Source: Anastatus disparis
Lineage: Eukaryota; Arthropoda; Insecta; Hymenoptera; Eupelmidae
NCBI GenBank assembly: GCA_017163975.1
Contig: JAFFSR010000353.1
Location: 2,050,501 to 2,114,500 of the forward strand
Reading direction: 5' to 3'
DNA length: 64,000 nt
Shown here: piece after piece, positions 34,763-46,724 of the stretch
Position numbering within the stretch: position 1 is the first letter of the stretch
Layout: every line of letters starts with the position of its first letter
Notes under the pieces: generated by a model
Databases searched by the model: none
Seen by the model: only the letters and a program-made list of their open reading frames with translations
What the model was told of the DNA's origin: nothing
Program-made: the position numbers and the translations under genes

Positions 34763-35240
34763 TTATGGTATTTGATTTAGACGTTGTTCATGACAAAAAC
34801 TCCTCCTTATCATGTCCGTAGGATCATTATAATTAATATTTGCATTATTATTATTTTGCGAAACTGAAAACATTCTTATTTGTTGCGTTTTAAAAATTCT
34901 TGATAAACGTAATTGCATCAGAGAAACATCATATCTTAAACAACATGTTCTTAAATTATAAATAATTGCAATAGCAAAAACAATTGCAAAAACGCCACAA
35001 TCATAATTATCTGTTTGTGATTGTACTGTTTTGAATACTATGCTTAATTCTGATTTGTTTGGAAATAATCTGTTCATTCATATGAACATCTTATGCTCAT
35101 CTCGTAGATATTTAAGATTTGAACTGCCATATATATGAATTACCTTATTATTATAATACACACAAATCCGGTGACCCTATTCCAAATTTCCTAAAAATAA
35201 TAACTATAAATTCTCCATCAATCGGTACTGATTTAATATA
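34763..35240 (-). pseudogene. Ulp1/C48-type cysteine protease domain, broken
   Basis: Frame 34763-35077 has QSQTDNYDCGVFAI, the Gln and Cys block of C48 (SUMO-protease-like) peptidases, with the nucleophile at residue 27. Upstream, past an in-frame TGA at 35078-35080, HRICVYYNNKVIHIYGSSN supplies the likely catalytic His (35171-35173), but the usual Asp is replaced by Gly. A further frame change occurs near 35175. Such domains are found fused to or near Helitron proteins in arthropods. Here it precedes the charged repeats and Rep in the same direction, so it is likely part of the element. Confidence 0.65.
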
Positions 35241-35641
35241 TCGTGGTCTTTGAATTAGTGAATTTAATTGCATGTTGAATGAGGTATACCGGTTTGAAAT
35301 ATTATTAAATTCTAATATATGAATATCGGTTAACGTAACTAATAGAAAACTTCAAAATTAATATCTGTAAAGAATCATGTTAACCCTGCTCTTCATTTAC
35401 AACAAAAAGTATTCACATGAATCTTTCTCTGAAACATCAGGATTTTTAGAAAAAAAAATGATTAAGCTGGAACTTTTCCAAAAATTTTGAAAAATTTCCA
35501 AATTTCACGGATCTATAGCTCTTGATCCTTCTAATCTGAATCCTTGAAAATTTTTTTACATCTTTTGTGTAACAAAAAGAATATATTCTTAGATTTTCAG
35601 AGATTTTTATTTTTCTGCTCTTCCAGTTGGTGTGAAATGTC

Positions 35642-35701
<60 letters not shown>

Positions 35702-36348
35702 TTCATTATATATATACATATTTATATATTTAATCATTAAAAAATGTTTGTTGTAAAAAGAACTAAAATGAAAATTATTTTGAGTTATTTCTAATAACTG
35801 TATTCTTCAATTTATTTACAGTTATTTACGGATATTTGCAGTATCTACATTTAAAAAATGTATAAATGATAATAAACAATCATTATTTATCTCCAGCCTA
35901 ACGCTTTTTTATTGTTATTTACAGTTTTCAGTATTTTTTTATAATCATTTGTTTTTTCACAGTATTATTCTACTTTTAAAAAATAATATCACAAAGAAAT
36001 TTCAACACCAAAACTAATTCTCTAATGTAAAGAATAAAAAATTTAATTAATAGAATTTTGAAATTTTGATATGGGAATACTTTTTATAAATAACTTTTTA
36101 ATAACTTTGAATAATAGTAAATTTTTTAAATAACTTGTGGAATTGAATGCTAATTAAATTTAGTTTTAACATGAAGATAAGTATTGAAGTTGGAAATGTA
36201 TTTAATAAAATAATATAACTATTTATAAGTTATCAGTTAATAATAATTTTTAAACTTTTTATTCATAGTTTAAAATAATATTAAATATATGATTATCATT
36301 TTAATAGTTTTTATAAATTATTATGTAAATTTTATAAGTATATATTAT
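35241..36348. other. AT-rich spacer with TA microsatellite
   Basis: A TA run at 35644-35698 and very AT-rich sequence with degraded tandem character near 35800-35960. No gene seen. Confidence 0.5.
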
Positions 36349-36737
36349 TTAAGAAGGGGCCGAACTATCTGTCTTTGTCTAATAACGTTTTTCATCATTT
36401 ATGTAAACACTATCCGGTATAACAAGAAAAAAATAGCAGCCCCCGCTAGATATTAGTATAATAAGTAAATTTTGTAATAACAACCAAATTTTTTCACTGC
36501 GTTGTATTTGAATAATTAGAGACCTACCAAAAAAAGATAGGTTATATTCTAGATTGCTAGTAGGTCTCTAATTAGTCAAAAACTATGCGGTAAAAAATTT
36601 AGTTGTTATTACAAAATTTACTAATTACACTAATATCTAGCGAAGGCTGCTATTTTTTTCTTGTTATACCGAATAGTGTTTACATAAATGATGAAAAATG
36701 CTATTAGACCAAGACAGATAGTTCGGCCCCTTCTTAA
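36349..36737. mobile_element. TTAA-flanked palindromic MITE
   Basis: TTAA at 36349-36352 and 36734-36737. Ends GAAGGGGCCGAACTATCTG are almost perfect inverted repeats, and pairing continues to the centre near 36544 (GAGACCTA on both sides). The sub-end CTGTCTTTGTCTAAT resembles that of 32745-32979 and 45350-45739. Confidence 0.9.
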
Positions 36738-38893
36738 GGAGATGTAAAATGGACAGTACACTTGCGCCGATAAATATTGGCTATATTTCCATTGTATTTC
36801 AAAATTTTGAGAGATGCGTTAACATATAATATGTATCACGAAGATTATTCAGTTGAATTTTTAAATAAATTCATTCATTAGTTATTGAGGAGTTTGAGTT
36901 CCAATATTATTTACTAATATTTTTCTATTTGGAATCAGAAATCCAAATATCTTGAAAACTAATGATTAGAATAATTTGAAAATTTAAATAAATAATCATC
37001 ATGGTAGATACTACAAGTTAATACATTCCTTTTATGGAAATTTAGCAATAGAATAGGAAGAATGTTGAATATGACAGTTAATTTTTATATCTTTTTATAG
37101 TGAAATATAATCAAACTTTGACAACAAATTCAACATAATGAAATAATTGTACTTTCAAGATCATATTTAATACAAATTTAAGAGTGATATTACAGAATAT
37201 TATTTTTTTCCGCATTTATAATGACTGTTTCGCAAATAATAAGTAAATTTTCTTTTGAAATGTTCATTTTTTCAGGGAAAACTTTACTTCTATCTAGACA
37301 GTTCATAAATATAAATTCATAATTATAGACATAATCAGAAAAATTTATTCATATTTCATATATTTTCCTATCTTTATAATTGACTATCAAAAAAATTTAA
37401 TATCAAACAAATAATTTTTTAAAATTGTATTTCATAAAATTTATGTTCAAACGATATTAAAAAAAATACTTTCATATTATATAATGATAATTTTTCAAAT
37501 AAGGTAATTTGATGTATTTTAAAAATTAATATGTATCTCTGAATTAAAATATTATTGCTTCAGTGAAATGAATTTTAATATATTTAATTATTAACAATTT
37601 TTATATAAATGACAATTCATTTAAATACTAACACGTGTACAAATGAAAATGTAATTAAGGTGAATATAATTTTTATATATTAAAATGTAATTTTAATATA
37701 TCTAATTGTTAACAATTTTTCTATAAATGACAATTCATTTAAATACTAACACGTGTACAAATGAAAATGTAATTAAGTTTAAATGTATGTTATTTATAAA
37801 AAATTGTTAACAAGTAACTTTTTAAATAATATATTTTCATGAAAACTAATTTAAATACTTTGTTTTCTGAATGATGACTGTAGAAAAATTAAATTTAATA
37901 AATTTATTCATACAATTACAAATATATAATATTTATATAGCTGTTCATCAAATAAAATTATTATTTTAATATATATATTAAAAAAATAATTATCACAATA
38001 GATTGTAGTTAAATAAAAATGTTTATTTTAATAATTATAGCGTTGAAATTTATTTTGATGAAAATGTTATTTGATTGATATTTACAGTATCATTTTAACT
38101 ATATTTGAAAGGTTACTTGTCATCAATGAAAAAATATTTAATTTTTTAAATTAATAATCTATTAATATCAAAAATTCTAAAAATTATAATATTTATGATA
38201 TGCAAACCTTACTTGTGATACATACACTTTGTAATATTTGTATTTCATTAAAATTTTATATTAGATGTAAAAGAATTGTTAAGTGATTGCAAATAAATAT
38301 TTTATTATTCTGAAATATTCAAATTTAAAATTAATCAAAAATGTGTATTTCAATCTTTTGGTTTTTTTATTTAAATTTCGTATTCCATATATATAAAATA
38401 CATTTGTAAAGATATTTTTATTAGAAATAAACACAAAATTTTTTTTAAGCAATTTTTACGTAAAAATTAATTTCATAATTCAAATTCATGGTCATATATT
38501 AAGGTCTGGAAATTATAGTTGTTACTCAGTTCTCAGTTTATTTATATCAAATATCGTACTATCTTTGTTTTTCTTATGGAAGTAGAGTGAGAAATAGTCA
38601 CTTGATGGAATAAATTATACGCTTTTTTACTTTAAGCCCATGTGTACATATATTTTTATATTATGTTTCATCAAATTATTTTCAATTTTACTTGGTACTC
38701 AAAATTAACTTTAATTAATTAATTCTTATTTACTTAAAATTAGTCATTTATACATAATAATATAATAAAAGAAAATTCAACCGCGCGACGTTAGGAGCGA
38801 AAAACTTGAATATAATTAATACCTATTAAGGTAAAACCTATTAAATTGTGTAACAATTTTCAACAGTTGATAAATATAATGTAAATCATATAT

Positions 38894-38969
<76 letters not shown>

Positions 38970-39012
38970 ATTTTAAACTACTAATAATTAATTTAAAACT
39001 CAAAAGTAACTG
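36738..39012. other. AT-rich region, no gene recognised
   Basis: Over 2 kb of very AT-rich DNA. It contains a tandem duplication (37569-37670 and 37688-37778) and a TA run (about 38895-38967). Near 38740-38810 there is a copy of the sequence that precedes the zinc-finger gene at 42510-42575 (shared GCGACGTTAGGA). Confidence 0.5.
37569..37778. repeat. Tandem duplication of about 115 bp
   Basis: Two copies share TACTAACACGTGTACAAATG and the flanking AATGACAATTCATTTAAA, with only a few differences, in otherwise featureless AT-rich DNA. Confidence 0.85.
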
Positions 39013-40756
39013 GCCTGTTGAAAATAATCACGTCTTTCCATTACGTCTTTGAAAGATGTCTTCGAAGACGTCTTTGAAGACGTCTTTGGTCGTGTCTTAG
39101 TTTGGAACAAAATAAGACGTCATTTTTTCAATGTTCCGGAAATATAGTAACTAAATTACGTCTTTTTTATTAGTAAAATAACTTTAAAGACTTATTTTTC
39201 TAATAAATACTCATAATAAAAGACGTAAATTTTCAAAAACAAATTTTTCTTTTAAAACGAATGACGTCTTCCCTGTTAAAAATAATAACGTTTTTCTAAG
39301 ACGTCTTTGAAAGACATCTGTGAAAGACGTCTTTGGTTGTGTCTTAGATTTGAACCAAAAAAGACGTCATTTTTCTAATGTTTAGAAAAGTTATTTAACA
39401 AATGACGTCTTTTTATTATTTTAAAGACGTATTTTTTTCATAAAAATGACGTCTTTTCTTGCGAATTTTTATTTATAAAATACGTCATTGAAATTATAAA
39501 AAGACGTTATTTGTTAACTAGCTTTTCTAAACATTGGAAAAATGACGTCTTTTTTGTTCCATTTTAAGGCACAACCAAAGACGTCTTTAAAGACGTCATT
39601 TTCTTCAAATTTAGGAAAAAATAACATAATTTTTCATGAATTATGTCATTGAAAAATGACTTTACATGATAATCATTTCCCATTTAAAGGAAAAAAACAA
39701 AAACGAGGTTAACCTCGTAGTTTCAACTTTTCGAAAAACGAAGAGCATTTGCGATTGAACTGAGAGCGTTCTGGCCTTATATATCTGCGTCTTTGAAATT
39801 TGTATAAGGGATCGCAAAACTTGAAAATCGCCACCTGGCGAGTTAAAATTAAATTGAAGCAATTAACCATCAATTCGACTGTAAGTTACTAGGTGGCAAT
39901 TTTCAAGTTTTCTGATCCTTGATGCAAATTTCGAAGACGCAGATATATAAGGCCAGAATGATCTCAGCTTAATCGCAATTGCTCTTCGTTTTTCGAAGAG
40001 TTGAAACTACGAGGCTTACCTCGTTTTTGATTTTTCCTTTAAATGGAAAATGATTATCATGTAAAGTCATTTTTCAATGACATAATTCATGAAAAATGAC
40101 GTTTTTTTTCCTAAATTTGAAGAAAATAACGTGTTTGATTGTGTCATAAATTGGAACAAAAAAGACGTCATTTTTTCAATGTTTAGAAAAGCTATTTAAC
40201 AAATAACGTCTTTTTATATTTTCAAAGACGTATTTTTTTTATAAAAATACGTCTTTTTATAATTTCAAAGACGTATTTTTTAAATAAAAATTCGTAAAAA
40301 AAAGCTTTATTTTTATAAAAAAAAATACGTTTTTGAAATAATAAAAAGACGTCATTTGTTAAATAACTTTTCTAAACATTGGAAAAATGACGTCTTTTTT
40401 TGTTCAAATCTAAGACACGACCAAAGACGTCTTCAATGACGTCTTTCACAGATGTCTTTCAAAGACGTCTTAGAAAGACGTCATTATTTTCAACAGGAAA
40501 GATGTCAGTCGTTTGAAAAGAAAAATTAGTTTTTGGAAATTTACGTCTTTTATTATGAGTATTTATTGAAAAAATACGTCTTTGAAATTATTTTACTTAT
40601 AAAAAAGACGTAATTTAGTTACTATATTTCCGGAACATTGAAAAAATGACGTCTTATTTTGTTCTAATCTAAAACACGACCAAAGACGTCTTTAAAGACG
40701 TCTTCAAAGACATCTTTCAAAGACGTACTGGAAAGACGTCATTATTTTTAACAGGG
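39013..40756. mobile_element. 1.7-kb foldback built from AAGACGTC motifs
   Basis: The ends CCTGTTGAAAATAAT and, complemented from the right, CCCTGTTAAAAATAAT are inverted repeats, and the arms pair nearly throughout around a centre near 39870. The outer 500 bases of each arm are dense in AAGACGTC and AAAGACGT, themselves near-palindromic. The central part (39700-40040) is less AT-rich and also inverted. No transposase; non-autonomous. Confidence 0.85.
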
Positions 40757-40849
40757 TATTTGAAAACGGAATATGGAAGATAAACATGTATCGTTTTATT
40801 CCTTAAATATCACGAACTAAATAATTATTATTAGTAATTTTAAAGTGTT

Positions 40850-41895
40850 CCCTGGTAGAAAATTTCACTGTTATTTGGTCATATTTTGACCAGTTTTAGA
40901 AAAAATGACCAAGAAATGACCAATATTAATCAGAAAATAACCAATTTATCCGCTTATTGACGACGGTTAATAGTCAAAAACTGTTATAAATATGATCAAT
41001 CATTTTATTATATTATTACAATAAATAATACATTAATTTATTTTTATTATTAAATATTATACTAAATTATGAAACCATATTAATATTAAATAAAATTTGT
41101 AACCACAAAGATAACTTTTATCAATTATTTTTAATGAGAAACGAATTCGATGAAAAAATTCAATTTATGTATCCCATTTACGATATTACATCAGTTAGTG
41201 TGTTTGACAAGTTTTTTCTAAATCACAGTCTTGAGAACTATATCACAGCTTTCTTCAACAGTTAATTTATTTTCACTGCAACCATTGTTTACACTGTTTT
41301 TAATAACCTCAAATTTTACACTTTCCACTCTTCTCCAATAGACTGGTTAAACTTATTGACTTGATGATACATTAGTCTATTTTCTTCCTTTTTTTTAAAT
41401 TTTCTTTTCTTATTTGAAGACTCCGTACTTTTCAAAAAATGAACTACTTTATTAATTTGTGTCTGTTTTGCAGTTCTCTCAAGTTTTGGAAACTCTACCA
41501 CTTTTTCTCTCTTCCTCGTTTTTTCTTTCTCTCTCACTCTCTTTTAGCGTACTTGCAAGGCAAGGTTAAAACAGAGTCATGGCAGCCTGAGAACTAACCT
41601 TAAATCTCTAAAATATTTATTTAAAGTCTCTGCCATTTTTATTATGTTGTAACATAATTTCTAGGCTTTTTGTGATCCATTTTAACTTTACCGTATTAGC
41701 AAGTTAATTTTTGTGAAGAAATTTTCTTCGTTGAAAAAAAGAAATATATCTATAAATTTATTTGCATAAAGTATATATCTATATATATTAGCAATTTCAC
41801 CATATTTTGGTCATTTTGTGATTAAAAAATTAGTCATAAAAAATGACTAATAAATGACTAATGGCCATTTTTGAATGGTCTATTTTCTACCAGGG
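40850..41895. mobile_element. TIR element with CCCTGGTAGAAAAT ends
   Basis: Inverted ends CCCTGGTAGAAAAT and, complemented from the right, CCCTGGTAGAAAATA. Sub-terminal repeats of AATGACC-type words occur on both sides. It lies about 90 bases after the AAGACGTC foldback and shares the CCCTG start. It contains a basic 73-codon frame (41316-41537). Confidence 0.75.
41316..41537 (-). CDS. Lysine-rich 73-codon frame in a TIR element
   Basis: The product is very basic (SNKKRKFKKKEENRL) and starts with a charged stretch. No family is recognised. It may be a remnant of a transposon-encoded DNA-binding region, or a chance frame. Confidence 0.2.
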   Translation of the reverse strand: MREKEKTRKREKVVEFPKLERTAKQTQINKVVHFLKSTESSNKKRKFKKKEENRLMYHQVNKFNQSIGEEWKV

Positions 41896-42538
41896 TTATA
41901 TATGATGTAAATAATTCTATATTTAATCATTTTCAATTTTAGTAACAGGAAATGCTGCCCGAAAAGATATTAATAATTACATTTTCTGCAAAATATTGTC
42001 CTTAAATCGAGTAGGTGAAATATCAGTCTTAGTAACAAAAAAAGACACTAGGCATCGCAAATTTATGCTCTTACTTCATAATATAATAGTACTAACATTG
42101 ATTCCTCAAATTCAAGCTATAGTACTAATTGAAATTATATCGCCACTCTTTTTTTAAGTACCTTAGTACATAATTAGATATATTTGATTTAGAACCCATT
42201 CTAACAATACTTTCCTTTCTCCGTACAGTTAGTTCTAGTAAACATCAAATACTGTTTACGATTATTTCATGGTTCGTGATTGAAACACGTGATTAAAAAG
42301 AATGAATTCCTATTATATTTTTTCATTGATTCTAATGCAATTTAGTAGAACAAATTCTTAATCCATCATGATATAATTTGTATTTAAACAATTTTTATGC
42401 ACATTGTAACTTTCATTAATCTTTTTTATAAAAATATAAAAATTTAATTTAGTACAAAACTACAATATCAAAATTCATAAGTTGTAGCAATTCTTTTTTA
42501 TTTTAAAATTGGCTAATTTATACATAATAATATAATAT

Positions 42539-43330
42539 ATGAAAATTCAACTGAGCGACGTTAGGAACGAGGTATTTTTTGCTAGTTATTATATTAATTT
42601 AGCAATAAATATGTTAACTTGCACTAAATGCAATCGATCATTCGAGAGACATAACCATTTATTAAAACATAATAAGAAATTTCATTCATCAAAAATATAT
42701 ATTTGTTATATATGTGGAACTTTCGAAAGAAAATTAGTGTATTTCGAAAGAAAATTAGTGTATTTCGAAAGAAAATTAGTGTATTTCGAAAGAAAATTAG
42801 TGTATGTGCCATTTATATCGCGACTCTTAAAAATCCGACCTCATTGGGTATCGGTTGATTGTTGGTCACAAAAGTGGCTGATTATCCATCGGTAGTCAAA
42901 GTTTTCGGTATGGTGGGTCTGACAGTCTAGCCAGATGTAATGTGTTAAACGGTACCGGGCGGGGACTCCCTCGACTTCGCCATGGAAAAAAGGTTAATCA
43001 TGTAGAGGACAATATCCTTTATATATTAATCTTTTTTTAAAAAATAAAAAAAAAAATATATGTGGAACGATATTAAAATATAAAAGAGGTTATATAAGAC
43101 ATTTAAAAAAACATAACAATCCTAAAAAATTAGAATGTTCTATTTGCAAAAATAAATATATAAGAAATGAACATTTAATAAGACACTTACAAAGTCATGC
43201 ATCTAATTATAATAATATTTGCAACATTTGTGGAAAAGGATTTCATCGAAGAGATAATTTATTACGTCACATAAAAATACATAAAAATGTAATGTATATA
43301 TTAATAACATTAAAAAAATTAATACAATAA
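42539..43330 (+). pseudogene. C2H2 zinc-finger gene interrupted by a SINE
   Basis: The first finger (CTKCNRSFERHNHLLKHNKK then FH) and the start of a second lie before 42720. The coding sequence resumes after the SINE at about 43069 and holds at least two more complete fingers: CSICKNKYIRNEHLIRHLQSH and CNICGKGFHRRDNLLRHIKI. Spacing is C-x2-C-x12-H-x3/4-H. It would bind nucleic acid. The start is uncertain: ATG at 42539 or 42611, and an intron may lie between. The sequence around 42510-42575 is repeated at 38740-38810. It lies directly upstream of an OB-fold-like gene in the same direction. Confidence 0.65.
42721..43055 (+). mobile_element. 5'-truncated SINE with expanded 21-bp unit
   Basis: Flanked by the 13-bp duplication ATATATGTGGAAC (42708-42720 and 43056-43068) and ending in a poly(A)-rich tail. 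It matches the body of the SINE at 53064-53438 but lacks the tRNA head. Its start holds four perfect tandem copies of a 21-base unit (TTTCGAAAGAAAATTAGTGT plus A, 42721-42804) where the full SINE has one. Confidence 0.9.
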
Positions 43331-43456
43331 ATATATAAAAATAATATCTTATTTATAATATTTTTAAAAACTAAAATTGTAATAGGAGATCAATCAACGT
43401 ATGTATTAAAAACTTTATTAAAAAAATCTAAAATATAATATATGTTATAAATATTT

Positions 43457-44186
43457 TTGATTACATATAATAGATCTCTGGTTACATATATTGAAGAAAT
43501 TTCTGAAGAACAAACTTTTGTTGACAAACAAAAACAAACAGATTTCAGGATTTTGAAATTCATGATAAATAATTCTGAAGGATTCAGAATTCGATGCAAT
43601 TTTTATGTCGAAAATATTGAAAAATTCAAAAATAATCTAAAAGTAAACGAAGTTTATTTTTATAATATACAATATTATTAATTACAATATAATACTAAAC
43701 ATTTTTTAATATTTCAGAAAATATTATTACAGAATGTTAATGTTTTAAAAGCAAAAGGATACAATAAAGAAATAATATATATGACTTAACATTAAAATAT
43801 TATTCGAATATTATTTATTTAGGCGAATACAATATATTGAAAAATAACAAACCAATTAAAATAAATTTCGAAGAAATAAAATTAAGACCTGGATTAATAA
43901 GTAATTAAATATTATTGAAAAAAAATTATAATAATATAAATAATTTTTTATTTTTCAGAAATACAAGGGTATTTAAAAAATTCTTTTGCACAAAAAAAAT
44001 GAATCAGAATACATAGGAACAATAACGGATGGACAATATAAATTAGACGTTTTATTAAATAAATTAGAAAATGAATATGTGAATTGGGAAAGAGGAACAA
44101 AACTAGAAATTATTGGAGAAATAGAAGAAAATAGTAAAAACAATTATGATAATATATTATATGCATATACACTTATGAAAATATTC

Positions 44187-44231
<45 letters not shown>

Positions 44232-44350
44232 AAAATTTTATATATTACTTACATATTAAAAGTAAAAAGATTGGAATTTATTAAAGTATTAAATGATACA
44301 ACATGGAGTTAGAAGAACTTATATTAGCAAATGAAATAATTTTAAATAAG
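43457..44350 (+). pseudogene. Possible OB-fold (RPA-like) gene with an intron
   Basis: Frames 43457-43681 (RIRCNFYVENIEKF, then LKVNEVYFYNIQ) and 43986-44312 (GTITDGQYKLDVLLNKLENE, then WERGTKLEIIGEI) resemble beta-barrel segments of single-strand DNA-binding OB folds. A canonical 58-base intron fits at 43901-43958 (GTAATTAAAT to TTTTTCAG), and another is possible from about 44351 to 44430. A run of eight A near 43993 breaks the frame. RPA-like proteins accompany some Helitrons, so this could be cargo of the neighbouring element. The family call is tentative. Confidence 0.35.
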
Positions 44351-44499
44351 GTAAATTAAATAATTTAATATTTTTATTCCATTACATTAATAAATACAAT
44401 ATTTTCAATATAAAATGATTATTTTTCAAGGTTACAGAAAAAAAAATTGATGATAATTAAAATACAAAATATAAAATAATATTGATTTACCACAGTAAA

Positions 44500-45130
44500 A
44501 ATTAATGTATAAGTTTTTTTTAACGACAATAAAAAATAAATATGTAAGCTTGTAATAAAACATAAATTTGTAAGCTTCTTTTAGCGACAATGAAATTTAA
44601 CGACATATTAAATAAATATTCAAAATTATTTAAACTTTTTTTAGTAAAAATACAAAGCAACTGTTCAAGCTTCTTTAGCGACAATAAAAAATAAATATGT
44701 AAGCTTTTTATAACTACAATGAAATATAAATTTGTAAGCTTCTATTAGCGATAATAAAAAATAAGTCTATAAAATTATTTCAGTAATAATAAGAAATTAA
44801 TCTGTAAGCTCCTTTTAGCGACAATAAACAATAAATTTCTATGCTTATAAATATATATATGAGATTTTTTCAGCGACAAGAAACAATGAATCTGTATGCT
44901 TCAGCGACAATAATAAATAAATTTGTAAGCTTTTTTAGCGACAATGAAAAAAAAGTGTAGACTTCTTTAGCGACAATAAAAAATAAAAATGTAAGCTTCT
45001 TTTAGCTACAATAAGAAAAAAACTCTCTTAATGCAGCCATATATTTATATATGGCTGCATTAAGAGAGTTTTGATCTCAAGTCCAAAAATAAAAAATGCA
45101 GAGAGGGAGCGTTTTCTTTGTATCTTCTCG
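44500..45130. repeat. Right inner arm of the large inverted repeat with minisatellite
   Basis: About eleven imperfect units containing TTAGCGACAATAA and AAGCTT run from 44520 to 45010, the complement of the 23040-23280 minisatellite. A perfect palindrome of ATGCAGCCATATATTT lies near 45030-45060, followed by sequence matching 22740-22760. Confidence 0.75.
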
Positions 45131-45349
45131 ATATGTACAAAATTTATGACATAAGAAGATAAAAATATTTATTTATAATCATAATTTTCTATTATTCTAT
45201 TATTCTATTTTTTATTATTCGCTCATAATTATTATTAAATATTATTATATACAATCATAACTTGAAATTTTATTGTTATTGACTATTCTATTTTTAATTT
45301 ATTTCAAAAATATAAAAGTTTGATTCATTGTGAACTTTTGAATATCGCG

Positions 45350-45739
45350 TTAAGAGGAGGTCGCGTATCTCTGTCCTTTTCTAATCAAAGAAATGATTTT
45401 TTTACAAAAACTAATAACTTTAGCGAAAAATGAAGAGAAAGCCGCACCTTGTATCGAAAAAAGCAATGTTTTCTTTGATGAGAAAAAATTAATTTTATTG
45501 CTTCGTTCTCAAGAAAACCTTGAAAAACCAAATTGTCCACCCTAACCCCTATGATTTAAGTTTTTCAAGGTTTTCTTGAAAACAAAGCAATAAAATTAAT
45601 TCTTTCTTATGAAAGAAAATATTGATTTTTTTGATACGAGATGCGGCTTTCTCTCCATTTTTTGCTAAAGTTATTAGTTTCTGTAATAAGCTCAATTTTT
45701 TTTATTAAAAAAGGACAGAGATACGTGACCTCCTCTTAA
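45350..45739. mobile_element. TTAA-flanked palindromic MITE
   Basis: TTAA at 45350-45353 and 45736-45739. Ends GAGGAGGTCGCGTATCTCTG and, complemented, GAGGAGGTCACGTATCTCTG. The arms pair to a centre near 45545. It inserted in the right arm of the large inverted repeat. Confidence 0.9.
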
Positions 45740-45939
45740 ACTATCATTTTTTTATGAATTCTAATTCGTTAACTTCATATCTTATATTTTTATGTATCAA
45801 TGTTTTCTGTTGAACTTTTTTCACATTATAAAATTTAGATTCATTATGTCCTACTCTTCTATTCACTTTGAAATTGACTGTCCGCCGTGTGTATTCGGGG
45901 GGTTGGCGAGCGGAGCGAGCAGGGGAAACCCTCCTAGTG

Positions 45940-45999
<60 letters not shown>

Positions 46000-46079
46000 A
46001 TAAAATAAATAATAACATAAATAAATTAATGGAATAATTAAATTTATTTACTATGTAAATTTTATAAATTCTATTATCA
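45740..46079. other. Spacer with TA microsatellite
   Basis: Contains a G-rich patch (45890-45930, GGCGAGCGGAGCGAGCAGGG) and a TA run at about 45942-45995. No gene. Relation to the left arm is unclear. Confidence 0.4.
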
Positions 46080-46724
46080 ATAAATTAAGCTATAGTATTA
46101 TAAAATAAACATCACTATTATTTATTTTTTTATTATTTTTAATTACTACATATAAAAAATAATTTATTCCAAAAAAAATTTTTTATTAAAGAAAAAAATA
46201 TCATATACTTATAAAAATCAATTTAAATATTATTAAAAAAATAAATATGAAAATTATAAATAAAAAAAAAGAATAAAAAATATTACAACAATAAGAAAAT
46301 TTTTAAAAAGTGGTCCTGACCGAGAGTTGAACCCGCGCACCCAAAAGCCCGATCGGAAATGATAACAGGGCGCCAGCTTGGCCCCAACTAGTTGCCAAGA
46401 AAGCCTAACAGGGCCCTCTCTAGGCAAACTGTAGTGAAGGATGGCGCTGTGTAACGGGGTGCTAGCGAGGCCCTTGGAAGGCAACGTCTTCTCTGCAGTA
46501 AATCTATATCTATATATAGCATAAACTATACAAAGTTAAATTTTGGTGAGGAAAAAAGCAATGTATAGTTTGTGTTGACGCATGCGCATATCATCGTAAA
46601 AAGGCTGGGCCCTGCTTGCGCCGTGTGTTACCCCCGTTACAAAATCAGCGTGGGCCACGCCTGGCGGCCTATAGAGGGCCTTGTATGCCATCTTGGCTAG
46701 CCACGATATCTTTCCGATCGGGAG

